DNA of 64,000 bases from Himantopus leucocephalus (lineage: Eukaryota > Chordata > Aves > Charadriiformes > Recurvirostridae): NCBI GenBank assembly GCA_003993805.1, contig RSEF01000002.1, positions 92,554,011 through 92,618,010 on the forward strand, read 5' to 3'. The notes under the pieces are model-generated. The model saw only the letters and a program-made list of their open reading frames with translations. It was not told where the DNA came from and did not search any database. Numbering within the stretch: the stretch's first letter is position 1; each line of letters begins with the position of its first letter. Below are positions 25,076-35,654 of this stretch, in pieces. Position numbers and translations under genes: made by a program.

Positions 25076-28000
25076 AATTTGTTTTTCCAATGAAATAAGT
25101 AGCGCTTCTCATTACAAATCACTTCTCGTTACAAATCTTGCCTGATGTGTTTTTCTGGGCCAGATGTTAACCTGTAGAAGTCATTGCCTCTCTGCCAAAT
25201 TCAGTTGGTTTTATTTTATTATAATAGAGGTGAGATGAAGAAGCAAGATTTATCTCTTTGCTGCACAGGAAGTATAGAGACGGAGATAAATTTTGGACCT
25301 TAGATGTGAATAATGCAAGTCCTATGTATTTCAGTGGGACTAGCATTTCACATACAAATTATGGTACAAAATATTCACGTGGCAATTCAGAGGGAAGAAG
25401 GAAGAGTTGTGGTAATAACAGCAAAATGAGGGGAAAAGAATCCATTTAGCTACTAAATATGACACTAGATATTAAAGCTTTTTCTTAAGAATTAGTATTT
25501 AGAGGAGAGATGGGCAGCTTGCATATGTCAGTGACCTCATTGTAAGATGCAATTCTCCAGTTCCTGTTTCCTTAGTCTGGCTAAGTAAAAACTTTTGAAG
25601 ACTTTATCACTAATTTACTCACTATCACACCATTTAAATTGTTTTGCCTGTCCTATCACAACTTTTGTAACACAAAAGGAACTGGCTATGAAACAGCTAT
25701 GCAGATCTGCAAGAACTTAAAGAAACATGAAATGAAGTCACAGGTTCAGTTCAGACCTTTTTACTATCCTTGCATAGTCTCTCTGTGACTTTAAAATGTC
25801 CTAGAAAGGAAGAAGGAAATATGTAAAATAATACTTTTTTCTGTATTCAATGTCCGCAGTTTAATCAATCTTCCATTAAGAAATCTTTTCATAATTCAAT
25901 TCTTTTTATTAAAAATGTGAATGCTTGCCAAAAAATATTGAGCAGATGTGGGGAATGACAGTCAACTGCATTTGTGACACAAATTGAGTTCCTTATGTGA
26001 TCACATTATTATCAGTTATAGCTGGTAAAACTATATTGAAGAGTGAAGTCTCAGCTCTACTGGTTAAACCCTTGCACACTTTGAAGAATGATGAATATTT
26101 ACGAAACACAAAGTTGGTTTTAATTGCAGAGACCACCTAATTTGTTGAACCACCTTACTGGTTGCCGCTGTGTCATCATAGTTTCCACAAGAGGGTTATT
26201 CAGAGCTGCTCAGCTGTATTAATCTTCCAATTTTACTAGCATCTCGGGGTCATTGGGCCTCCAGCAGCCTGAAGTACAACAGCTGCCTCAACATGTATTT
26301 GGCACAGTTTGACAACGGAGTGAGGAAAAAAAAATGGGGTGGATATAAAAATGGTAGGTTTGTCCTCAGTTTTTGTAATATTTTAAGGATAAATACAGGG
26401 TCTTCTACTAACGTATCAACTGCCCTCTTTCATTTGTCGTGGTGTTCATAAGTCATTTGCAGGAAAGCCCAGTTAAGCAATATGTCTGCCCATATTAGCA
26501 AGGTTGGGTCCATTGTCCTGGTCTCTAGGGAAGAAGGAACCAACCAAACAAAAAAAACCCTTGCAGTCAACTTCTACAAAAGAACTGGTCTTAAAGTTCA
26601 AGCTCCTGAATTTGTATTTATGCATTTAACTGTTCGGCTTCCAAAACTGCAAGCAACCAGCCGTTCTGATTCGAAGTCTGCATTATTTATGGAGAGTGGC
26701 ATATTTCTGAAAGCCAGGACAAATGGTGTGCTAGGTTATAAGAGCCATGTGTCAGTTACCTTCACTGTTTTCCTTTTAAATTCACTGGTATTGCTGGAAG
26801 GTGGTAATCATGGGCAATTCATCTTTATTTAGGCACAGGACAGGGAAAAAGTGAGGTTTTCTTTATTAATGGAAAACTTCTGAAGTTTGTCCTTTAGAGT
26901 AAGGTTCAGGTCCAGCAGGTGAATACCAGCACAATCAATTATTAAAGTGTCTTTATTACGTTTTTTTTTTCCCCAGCACTGAGATTGCCATTCATTGTTT
27001 TATGATTCTGTCTGTTTGTTCTCTGCACTGAAAAGCCATAACTATGCCAGTGCATCTGTGCAGAGATCTCCATTAGGACTTGGGCTAGGACCACCCACTC
27101 ATTTCTCCTGGGAAACCAGTAGCTGCCAGATAGCACCTTTCCATTAGCTACCGACCTGGACTGGCTGTGAACTGGTGACCAACAGGTGAAAGGTATTTTG
27201 TATCCCATTATTAATCCTCAGAGCTGTCAAGTGCTTCCATTAAAATCTTATGAATGACTTTTTTATCCTTCAAATAAGTCTGCTAGCGTGCAGTTGTAAA
27301 CTTATATTTTTTGCTTTGTAAAATTGCCAAAGCATGTGGTTGTGCATATACAACTGCACACCCTGCTGCTAGAAATTGGGAGATTTCCAGTGGCTCTCAA
27401 TGCCTGAATTTGTATGGGTCAATACGCATAACGGTGAACATGCACACAAAATGCCTTCCTGCCCCAAATCGGTATTTTTCAGCTGTTTAAACAATTATTT
27501 GGATTTTCTTTAAAAGTTAGATCTTTATTCCCTTATAACGTGTGTTTTATTTGACACTGAACACATACAGTAGGAAGAGACAGGGGTTGCAATCTTAATC
27601 TAACTACACGGTGTGTACGTTCTGTTATGGTAGTTAAGCTGTATATTGGATAGTTGAAAAAAGTTGATAAATGCTAATGTTTAATTGTGAAATGGTCTGA
27701 TTCTGTCAAGTGATTGGATTTTATATCATTTGACACAAAAATAAGGTGTGTTAAATCTATGCTGAGGTATTGACATTTTAGCAGCAGACAGATGGCACCA
27801 AAGAGGACGTTCTAGATGGTGTGATGCAAAGTGCCTCAGAATTCCATTCTGCAAGAAAATGCTTTTATTCTTTTTTTTTTTTTTTTTAATTTTTGACAAA
27901 TGTGGATGTATGAAAATGATGGTCAATATGAACAAATGGAGCCGTGCTGATCATTTGTAGTCAGATCATTTTGTGTCTTGGGTGATATAATGTAAGATTT

Positions 28001-29857
28001 TTCTCCTCTTTATCTGTTAATGAGTATTTGAGCCTGTTAATAGCACAATCGTTCCTTTGATGCTATGTGTGCTGGCACCTGTCATCATTATGTACTCCAG
28101 GTCCCTGACTGGCCTGAACTTGAATGCAATATGCCATTTGGAAAGTGCCAAAAAGAGCAGAGCCATCATGTATTTTTGGTGATCCCAGTAAATGAAAATT
28201 AATCATGTTTGACAAATGTTCGTGACCTTACAGTCATAGTTCTGTAGGCAGAAGCTACGTATTTTGTGACCGTATTCGATGAGCTGTCCTTTTATGTTCT
28301 AGAAACAGACACAGAGACAGAGTGCAATCAGCTAAAACTAATGATGTTAGTCTGTTAAAAAAAAACAGTGATGCGAAATCTGTAGACGTTGATTCTGTCA
28401 GTATTAGTGATACATATGCTTGGTGCCTGTCATTTTGAATCCTCAAGGCTGGACTTAAATATGTGTGGAACCTTTTGCCAGACTAAGAATGCCAACCTTG
28501 GAGTTAAATGTACAAAATTTAGTGTTTAATTATCGTCCTTCCTCCCCCATCACCACAGCAATTATTTTAATTTGAATAATTATTTTATACTGACCCAAAT
28601 TTATGTTGCGATTTCAATTGGAGGTTATTTTCTTCACTTTTTGTTCTCAACTATGGTTTTATGCTATTTAAAAAAGAAAAGAAATTGCATTTAATCTGTA
28701 GATGTGTCTTTACTGCACTAGTAGATGAGGAAAAATACATCTGGGCTATATGTCATTTTTTGGGGGGGTGGGGTTTTTGTTGTTTTTTGTTGTTTTTTTT
28801 TTAAACAAAACAGGGATAAGAGGCACTGCAGTATAAAATAGTGTACTCTATCATGTAGTTGCACCATTTGGTTGACGGGACCCTTGTGCCATGTGCATAT
28901 GGTTTTAAGGTACGTGGGTTTACCAAAGAAAGTTTACAAAATAATAAGGCTAAACTCTTACCTCCAATGAACATTCATTTTGTGAAACTGGAATATTGTA
29001 AATGATAAGCCTGCTTGTATATCTGCCAGGATGATCTCTTGGAAATATGGCCTCTGTGTTGGTTTTCATGGAACCTGGTCTTGATATAGTTCTTGGTGTG
29101 CTGCACAACTTCTTTCTCTCTCGTATTTTTATTGTCTCTAAGGCCCTTGAGGGAAATACTGAGAATCTGGAGCGGCTGTAATCATGAACAGACCTTGTTA
29201 TTATTCCTATGTTAACTTGTGGGATAGTGCAGGATGTATGCAATGTCTGTTTCCAGACCACAAAACTTGAGAAAGCCTACAGGCTTATATCTGTGAAATA
29301 ACACTCAAGGCAACCTTGAGAGGTGCAGACCACAATGCCTTTCTTCCACAGTGGTTAAGCTTAACTGTTCTTTATTCTGGAGGCCTTCTATTTTATAACA
29401 CAAACCGCAGCAACTAATTTCATGGGGATAGGGATAAGCGGGTCACAAGTGTCTTACTGAATAGCTGATGGTGATTTGTGTTTGAGTATCAGACTAGGCT
29501 AATCCAATATTGCTGTTTTCTTCATGAAAAAAGTAATGACCACTAATTGATCTACTCTGGCACTTGTATACTATAATGCAACTTTAGTGGCTTGGTGATT
29601 TCAGTGATAAGAAAATCTGTGGTTTAGAACATGTCTGTTCCTTTTACCATCATTTCTGTTAGGGTTTTTTCCTGACTATATTGTCATACCATTGACCATT
29701 GTCTTTAAAAATTACCTTTTCTATTTCAGTTATGTTTTATGGTTTACAGAACTGATTTCTGATGAAATCTTAATTCCCACATTAAAATCCAAAATATTTT
29801 CTATTTATATACCTTCATTTGTGGTGACTTTACTGTTGGCTGTGTAGATAGTGTTCT
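25076..29857. other. Intron-like unique DNA, possibly with conserved non-coding blocks
   Basis: No exon was identified. A 17-bp imperfect tandem repeat lies at 25105-25138, a T-run at 27871-27888, and a G-rich/T-rich low-complexity patch at 28760-28803. The stretch 27000-28250 is less simple in composition than its surroundings and includes a nested inverted repeat (27288-27359). Confidence 0.5.
27288..27359. repeat. Nested inverted repeat, near-symmetric hairpin potential
   Basis: The outer arms GTGCAGTTGTA (27288-27298) and TACAACTGCAC (27349-27359) are exact 11-bp reverse complements. The inner arms TGCTTTG (27312-27318) and CAAAGCA (27328-27334) are exact 7-bp complements around a 9-nt loop. 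The unpaired parts between them are 13 and 14 nt, giving a near-symmetric 72-nt fold. A further CTAGC/GCTAG pair lies just outside. The central internal loop does not pair well, so it is not a good canonical miRNA precursor. Confidence 0.7.
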
Positions 29858-30110
29858 TTAGGACACGAGCAAAAAGACTGAAGCTACATCAGGGGACGTT
29901 TAGATTGGACATTAGATTCTTCACTGGGAGAGTGGTCAATCACGGGAACAGACTCCCCGGGGAAGTGGTCACAGCACCAAGCCTGTAAGCGTTCAAGGGA
30001 GCATCTGCACGACACTCTTAGTCGTATGATAGTCCTGCAAGGAGCAGGGAGTTAGACTCGATGATCCTTATGGGTCCCTTCCAACTTGAGATATTCTATG
30101 ATTTCATAGC
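29858..30110 (+). mobile_element. CR1 LINE 3' end, + strand
   Basis: The sequence follows the CR1 3' region in sense orientation: a decayed end of ORF2 (TTTAGATTGGACATTAGATT; GGAACAGACTCCCCGGGGAA), then the 3' UTR (ATGATCCTTATGGGTCCCTT) and an ATTCTATGAT-type tail. It is the only sizeable CR1 here on the + strand. It lies about 450 bp upstream of the first TMTC2 exon in the window. Confidence 0.93.
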
Positions 30111-30127
30111 AACAGAACATGTTTTTT

Positions 30128-30145
30128 CCCTTCCCCCCTCCCCCC
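30128..30145 (-). repeat. G-run cluster with quadruplex potential (- strand)
   Basis: The + strand has CCC-TT-CCCCCC-T-CCCCCC followed by a T tract. The - strand therefore offers enough closely spaced G triplets for a short-loop quadruplex. It sits about 410 bp upstream of the 30557 exon. Confidence 0.5.
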
Positions 30146-30541
30146 TTTTTTTTTTAAGAGCATAACTGAAGCTCCTCCTACCCTCCCTTCTGACTTTAGC
30201 TTGAGTCTGTGTAATGCTTATCCTGATACCTATCCAGAAAAGTAGCGTGGAGCTTGATGCTCACCCAAAGCCCTTTATAATATTTTTCGCGGTACATTTC
30301 TACCACTTCCTTACTTCTTCGACATTGATGATGTTGGACACATTTCTTCCTCAGTCTGGAGATCTGTAGCACAAAGTAGCTGACCACAAAACTTACTATG
30401 ACACTTAAGCGTTGGTATTTACTTAGGTTAAGTCTAATGATAATAGTAGTTGTTTTTCTCTAGTGCCTGGAATTTGTAAATTGTAACTATACATGACCTC
30501 TCCATGGTGATACACTGTTAAAATAATTTTTCCACCCTTTT

Positions 30542-30556
30542 TTTTTTTTTTTAAAG
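30542..30556 (+). promoter_or_regulatory. TMTC2: Polypyrimidine tract and 3' splice site of the 30557 exon
   Basis: A run of 15 T, split from an upstream T-rich stretch by CCACCC, leads to AAAG at the acceptor. It is unusually homopolymeric compared with the acceptors at 44633 and 51934. Confidence 0.8.
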
Positions 30557-30638
30557 GGACGCAAGAGTGAGGCAGAAAAGTACTTCGTGAAGGCTATTCA
30601 GCTGGATCCTACCAAAGGAAACTGCTACATGCATTATG
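30557..30638 (+). CDS. TMTC2: TMTC2 internal coding exon (TPR segment, first exon in window)
   Basis: This 82-nt exon starts in phase 0 and ends one base into a Gly codon. It reads GRKSEAEKYFVKAIQLDP followed by TKGNCYMHYG. That is the second helix of one TPR unit and the first helix of the next; the spacing A-x(3)-A-x(2)-LDP fits the TPR consensus. I recognise the peptide as the C-terminal TPR array of TMTC2; the TGRKSEAEK and LDPTKGNCYMHYG segments match the vertebrate protein as I remember it. The acceptor is a 15-T tract ending TTTAAAG, and the donor is GTACGT. The TMTC1-4 family consists of multi-pass ER membrane proteins whose lumenal TPRs accompany an O-mannosyltransferase-type membrane domain and act on cadherins; TMTC2 is also reported to bind SERCA2 and calnexin. 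The exon carrying the upstream residues was not found in 1-30556. The paralogue TMTC1 is the main alternative. Confidence 0.95.
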
Positions 30639-31420
30639 GTACGTTTAGGATAGATAGGGTTTCCACACGTATTCCAGACTTGCTGTTAATCTCTCTGAGT
30701 GATTAAGGATTTGAAAAGTGCTACTGGCAAAATACCTTCTTTAAAGGGAAAGAAACTAATCTACCATGTATAACTTCATCTCCATTTCAATTTGTTAATC
30801 ACTGCAGAGGGAGAGGTGAAGATTTTCATATTTTGCATAGCTTTCCTCCTGTGAGGGGGATTTCAGTATTGCTGCCTCTCTGAAAAAGAAAAAAGGTGAC
30901 TATTGCCATATGTCAAAGTTTCATGGCCTGGAATATTATTATTAACAGCTTTGGCCTAACTTCACTGGCTGCCGGTGGGTGGGCAACTAGCAGTTGTACT
31001 TTAGTGTGCGTGAGTTCTATGTATCGAAGTGCCTGCTTTTTGTCGAAGACTTATGGGCCTTACATCTGCCTCCTTCCCACCATCTTCATGGCTTGAAATG
31101 GATAAGTATTACAAAAGGTTTTGACAAGTTGGCTATACATTTGTCATACTAAGCCATGCATGTGCTTAAAGCACACAGTTAATTTGAAGGTATCTTTATA
31201 ACTTTGGATTGTTTTTGCTAAACGTGCAAAAAATATTTCCAGATGTGATTAGTCCCAAGGAACCAAAAATACTTAACTTTATGAACTATTTCTTACTGTA
31301 TTTTAAAGCTGATAATAGACAAATCTAAAAATGCAAGCTATGTAGTCCCATTTGGAAAATATAGAAAGAAGTAATAAATTTCATCTTAGTTTAGGAAGAA
31401 GGCAGGGAACCACAGGCATA

Positions 31421-31437
31421 CTATATATATATATATC
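31421..31437. repeat. (TA)n microsatellite
   Basis: About eight TA units. Confidence 0.85.
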
Positions 31438-32676
31438 TTTGTATATTGTTTTAATTTCCTCTTCTGATTCTAACTGGTAAATGTAAAATAAATGAAAATG
31501 AGTAGCCAAAAGGGAAAATTAATCTCACATAATAACCATGGTTTTACTTTATGTGATTTCTTTGTCTGAATTGCTCACATGTTATATTGCTGTTCAGTTC
31601 TACGCAGTGTAAGATTCTGTATGTTAGGCTCCCAGAATCAATGCATACATTGTTACTTAGAACATGTCATGGTATTTAAATGAACGTAGCCTGGTGTTGC
31701 ATTATTTTGCATTATGGATCATTGCAGTTAGTGACCTTGTCTTTGATTTATGCCTGTACAGGTAAATCTGATAGGGGTATTTGTGCACATAGGCTCCATT
31801 ATTTCGACTGGTTATATGTATAGTTGATATCTCAAGATAATGAGGAAAAGTTGCAACAAATTGTTTCTTGAAATCCTACTCAAGCTCCTTCTAGCCTTTG
31901 TTATTAAGAAATCTATCCTTAGTTATTAGGAAATCTATTTGCATACAAATTCAAAGGTAGGTGTCTACAATCCATCCTGGTAATTGAAGTTATGATTGTG
32001 TATATTTTATTACAGGTCTCGACTCTTTTCTTTTTCTCTCTCATTACTTCATCAACTTGCCTGTCTTTTCCTGCAGTATTCCCTCTGTGTCATTTTCAAG
32101 TGCCCTATAAACTAAAAGCAAGGTTATTCAAATCATCATTCACCTCTGATGTACTGATTTCTTCATTATCAGACTACAATATTAAAATGGTGTATTATTT
32201 CCTAAATAAGATCATTCCCTAAAAACTTTAGCAAATTTTTCCTTTATTGTGTCACAGGTACAAAAAGTGGTTTCCATGTCCTTGTGCAGTGGTCATTTGT
32301 GCAACATAAGCAAGATTCTGCTCTGCAGGTTAGGAGTGAAGGGCAAAATTTAGTCAGTGTTTGGAATACCAGCATAGTAAAATGTGATGCTGAAGGGCTG
32401 TAGACACAAGTTCCGTACACCAGTCACTAGGTCTCCATCATGGAGCATTTCATACACGGAGAGCTCTACAGAATGTAGGTGAAACCTTTTCTTTTGGTTG
32501 TATAACTTCTGATCATTTCACCAAATTCAGTGATGTTACTCCATGTTTAAATCAAAGTAGCTATGAGAAAGATATGGTTGACTTCTGCTTGGCTTGTGTG
32601 TCTCTGTAGTACAGGTGATCTCAAAACCTTGTCACTTCAGGCACAGGGCTTTGTAAAATTTGAAATACATTATCCT

Positions 32677-32762
32677 TGCTTTTCTTTCTTTCCCTTTCCC
32701 TTTTCCCTTTCTTGTATTTTCTTTTCTCCTTTCTTTCCCTTTTCCCTCCCACCTCCTTCTTG
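32677..32762. repeat. Polypyrimidine tract (T/C-rich)
   Basis: About 85 bp of nearly pure T and C on the + strand with repeated CTTTCCC and CTTTTCCC units, interrupted by two TGTA segments. Confidence 0.85.
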
Positions 32763-33719
32763 TATTGATTAGGAATCTGTAGTGTATTTTACCAGGGACG
32801 TTCCAAATATTACACAAGAATCCCTTGTGAACACTTTAAGCTTTATCTCTACATCTTGTTAATTTGTTTTAGCACCTGGTCACAGGTACAGTCCATATCC
32901 TATTTGCCAAGTGTTAAACTATGGGGAAATACATCTGTATTTTGCATGTAAATCTTAGAGATTACTTTTTTTCTCAGCATGAAGATGTTGGAACAGAGAA
33001 TAAAATCATTGGCATCAGCCCTAAAAAAACACATACCTCACGGAACAGCCAAATGAAAAGAGCGATCCGTCGGGACACAATGGTGTGTTGATGGAGTAGC
33101 AGGAATAAATGGACAGAAGATTTTCTTCCAAGTGCACATGCATGCACACACTTATAATTTGTGCTCCCAGGATGTGCAGATGTTCTTTTTGACTCCTAAC
33201 CTTTTCGACTTTTTTTGGAGCTATCAGGAAAAATTGTCAATATTCTGTATCTTTTAAGAGGCTTACATTTATATTACAATGTGCTTGAATTTGCTGGCTT
33301 TAAGCCAAAGACAGCTATTCTTAGAAGATGTGATTTGGTGCAGGAGTCAGCTTATTTGATCACATGAAAACTTGGAGAGAGGTGAACAGTTTCATGGTTG
33401 TTTCTTGGGATAATACCACCACAGCACATTTCTCTGATGGAGCTAGCGTTATAATTAGTTTTGTATAGGTAATTTGCTGGCTTTGGATTTCAGTGGATTT
33501 AAATTTAAAGCAGTGTTTCTCACTCATTATGTTTGGAGATGACTGAAGGGAAAACTAGTGGAAAAGCTGAAACTGAAGAGATAGAAATCCCTGCACACTG
33601 CAGACGTAATGCCACTTCATTGGACATAATGGGAAGTGGCTTTTGCTGTAGTGACCACAGAGGGTGGCAGTCCCCTCTCAGGCTGAAATGCAAGCTACTG
33701 CTCACCTGTCCCCATTTGC

Positions 33720-33806
33720 TGCTTCTGTTCCCCTTTTCCCTTTCTTTTCCTCTTCTTTTCCCCTTTTTCCCTTCTTTTCCCCTTTTCTCCTTCTTTTCCT
33801 TTCTCA
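33720..33806. repeat. Polypyrimidine tract (CTTTTCCC-rich)
   Basis: About 85 bp of almost uninterrupted pyrimidine with CCCCTTTT/CTTCTTTT units, lying about 1 kb from the similar tract at 32677-32762. The complementary strand makes an artificial Lys/Glu/Gly-rich open frame, which is not a gene. Confidence 0.85.
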
Positions 33807-35613
33807 TATGCCAGTTATCTGAACATGTGAACTTTGTGCATAACCGTTGTCTTACAAATATGTGAGTCTTGATGGGTGATCTGATACATGCTACTCAGGT
33901 ACACAGTACAGTACCAGAAACACCTTACAGGTGAAAGAGAGAAAATGCGTATGAATGAGGAAGAAGAAAAAATGGCAGAGGAAAGAGTGCAGAAGCACCA
34001 GTACATAAATTTATTTATTTATTCTCTGCCACTGAAAATATTATTCTTTGCACAACCTACAAGTTTTTTAAACTAAAACACTGGAGGAGATTGTTTCACA
34101 TACTAGAGCTGAATGCTCCTATAAAGTCTGAGGGGTTTAATCGGATATTTTTAATACGTATTTTTTAAAGAAGACTTAAAGTGAACAGTTTTGACTAAAC
34201 CAAGTTGAACTTAATAAATGCTTATTTATTTTTTAATTTCTATTTTTCTTTTCTCTGGGAAAGTTTTCTTCAAAATATCTTACCCACATCTACTCAGGAT
34301 ATTGGCTGCCATGCATCCCTCAAGCACTTAACTTAAATGCCAGTTTGCATCCTGCAGGATGTCAGTGGCTTCTGTCATCAACAGATCGATGACATAACTG
34401 AAGTGGTCTCCACTGACCATAGAGGGGACTCTTTCTAACCTAGGTGCCTCGATTAAATGCTTACGGTCAGGTGGGATGAATCCAAGTATCGGTCTGAGAA
34501 ACCACAGAGAGATATCTATGAACTAACAATAAATATTTTAAGAACATGCTGGCTTCTAAAAAGTCAGTAAGTCAAATTTGTTAACAAGCATGCCAAACAT
34601 AGAAATGTTCAGCCAGGTCAGACCAGTGACATTATGGCCCAGAGATTATTTAGTTTTGGATATAGTATTGACCACCCACAAAGGAAATTACAATCTCCCA
34701 TTTGTCTGCACTGAGCCTAGGAGCCTCAGGAGAAGTTGAAGAAAGATTCTGTATAAAATGTGTCAGTGCAGAGATGAGATGAATTTCAAACAGTGAAATA
34801 CTTAAGTTCTTGTCTGTTTGAAAAGAAATAAAAATAAATTCTTCAGTATTTTTTTATTTGAGATGGCTTGTAGGATGCAGTGTAGTTGAGGAATTTGAAG
34901 TTGTTGAAAGCTTTCTGTATGAGCTTTCACTTAATCAAGCAAACAAACAAAAAAACACATAAAGCTACAGTGAAATTTAAGTTGTGCAAACATTTTACCT
35001 CCAAAATAGTCTTATTTCCTTTATAATTTGCTGTTTAAAAACAAAACAAAACAAAAAAAACCGCCACTACTAAAGCATTTTTCATTTTACTTATTTGTTA
35101 AAAATAGGTGTTGCTACCATGCCTCTTAAAGTGCACATAGTGGCCTCTCTCCAAAATAATGAAAATGAAGTGGGAAAAAAAGAAAGAGAGAGAAAGGAGT
35201 GAGGTTTCAAGATAAATGTGTGTACAGAGGTCCCTCCTCCCTTACATTTGTAATAGCTTAATTGGAATGGGGAAGTCTAGAACCCAACAGGATGTTCAAA
35301 TTAACTCTGTTTTATTAATCACCATTGAGACCTCCTTTTAAAATAGTGTCCTTTGAATAATACATTGTTTCTAATAACTCTAAATTGTTTAATGATTCCT
35401 TTTTCATTATAAAAATGGATTATTCTCATTAGATTAATTATGCATTCACATAATTAGGCAATTCACATTGATCATCTGCCTTTTTCAGTGCATTCCCAGT
35501 TACAGATATAAAATAAAATTGAAAACATGCTGTCAGATTAGGTAAAACTTGAAGCGTATTAGCTGTACTCTCATTGAAGGAAGAACAGACTAACATGTTC
35601 CCAAACGTTCTAA

Positions 35614-35654
35614 CTTTTTTTTTACATTATCNATTCTTTTTTTTTTACATTATC
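35614..35654. repeat. Short direct repeat around single N at 35632
   Basis: A T tract followed by ACATTATC occurs on both sides of the N, with only a few bases between the copies. This is the same assembly signature as at 650 and 23115, here on a homopolymer. Confidence 0.75.

Noticed and set aside
27288..27359. miRNA precursor
   Set aside because: The two arms pair only at the base and near the loop, and the middle 13/14 nt do not pair, so Drosha/Dicer-type structure is not supported; kept only as a structured inverted repeat.
33520..33865. Lys/Glu/Gly-rich (-) and Phe/Pro/Leu-rich (+) open frames
   Set aside because: Both are translations of a polypyrimidine/polypurine tract, not proteins.
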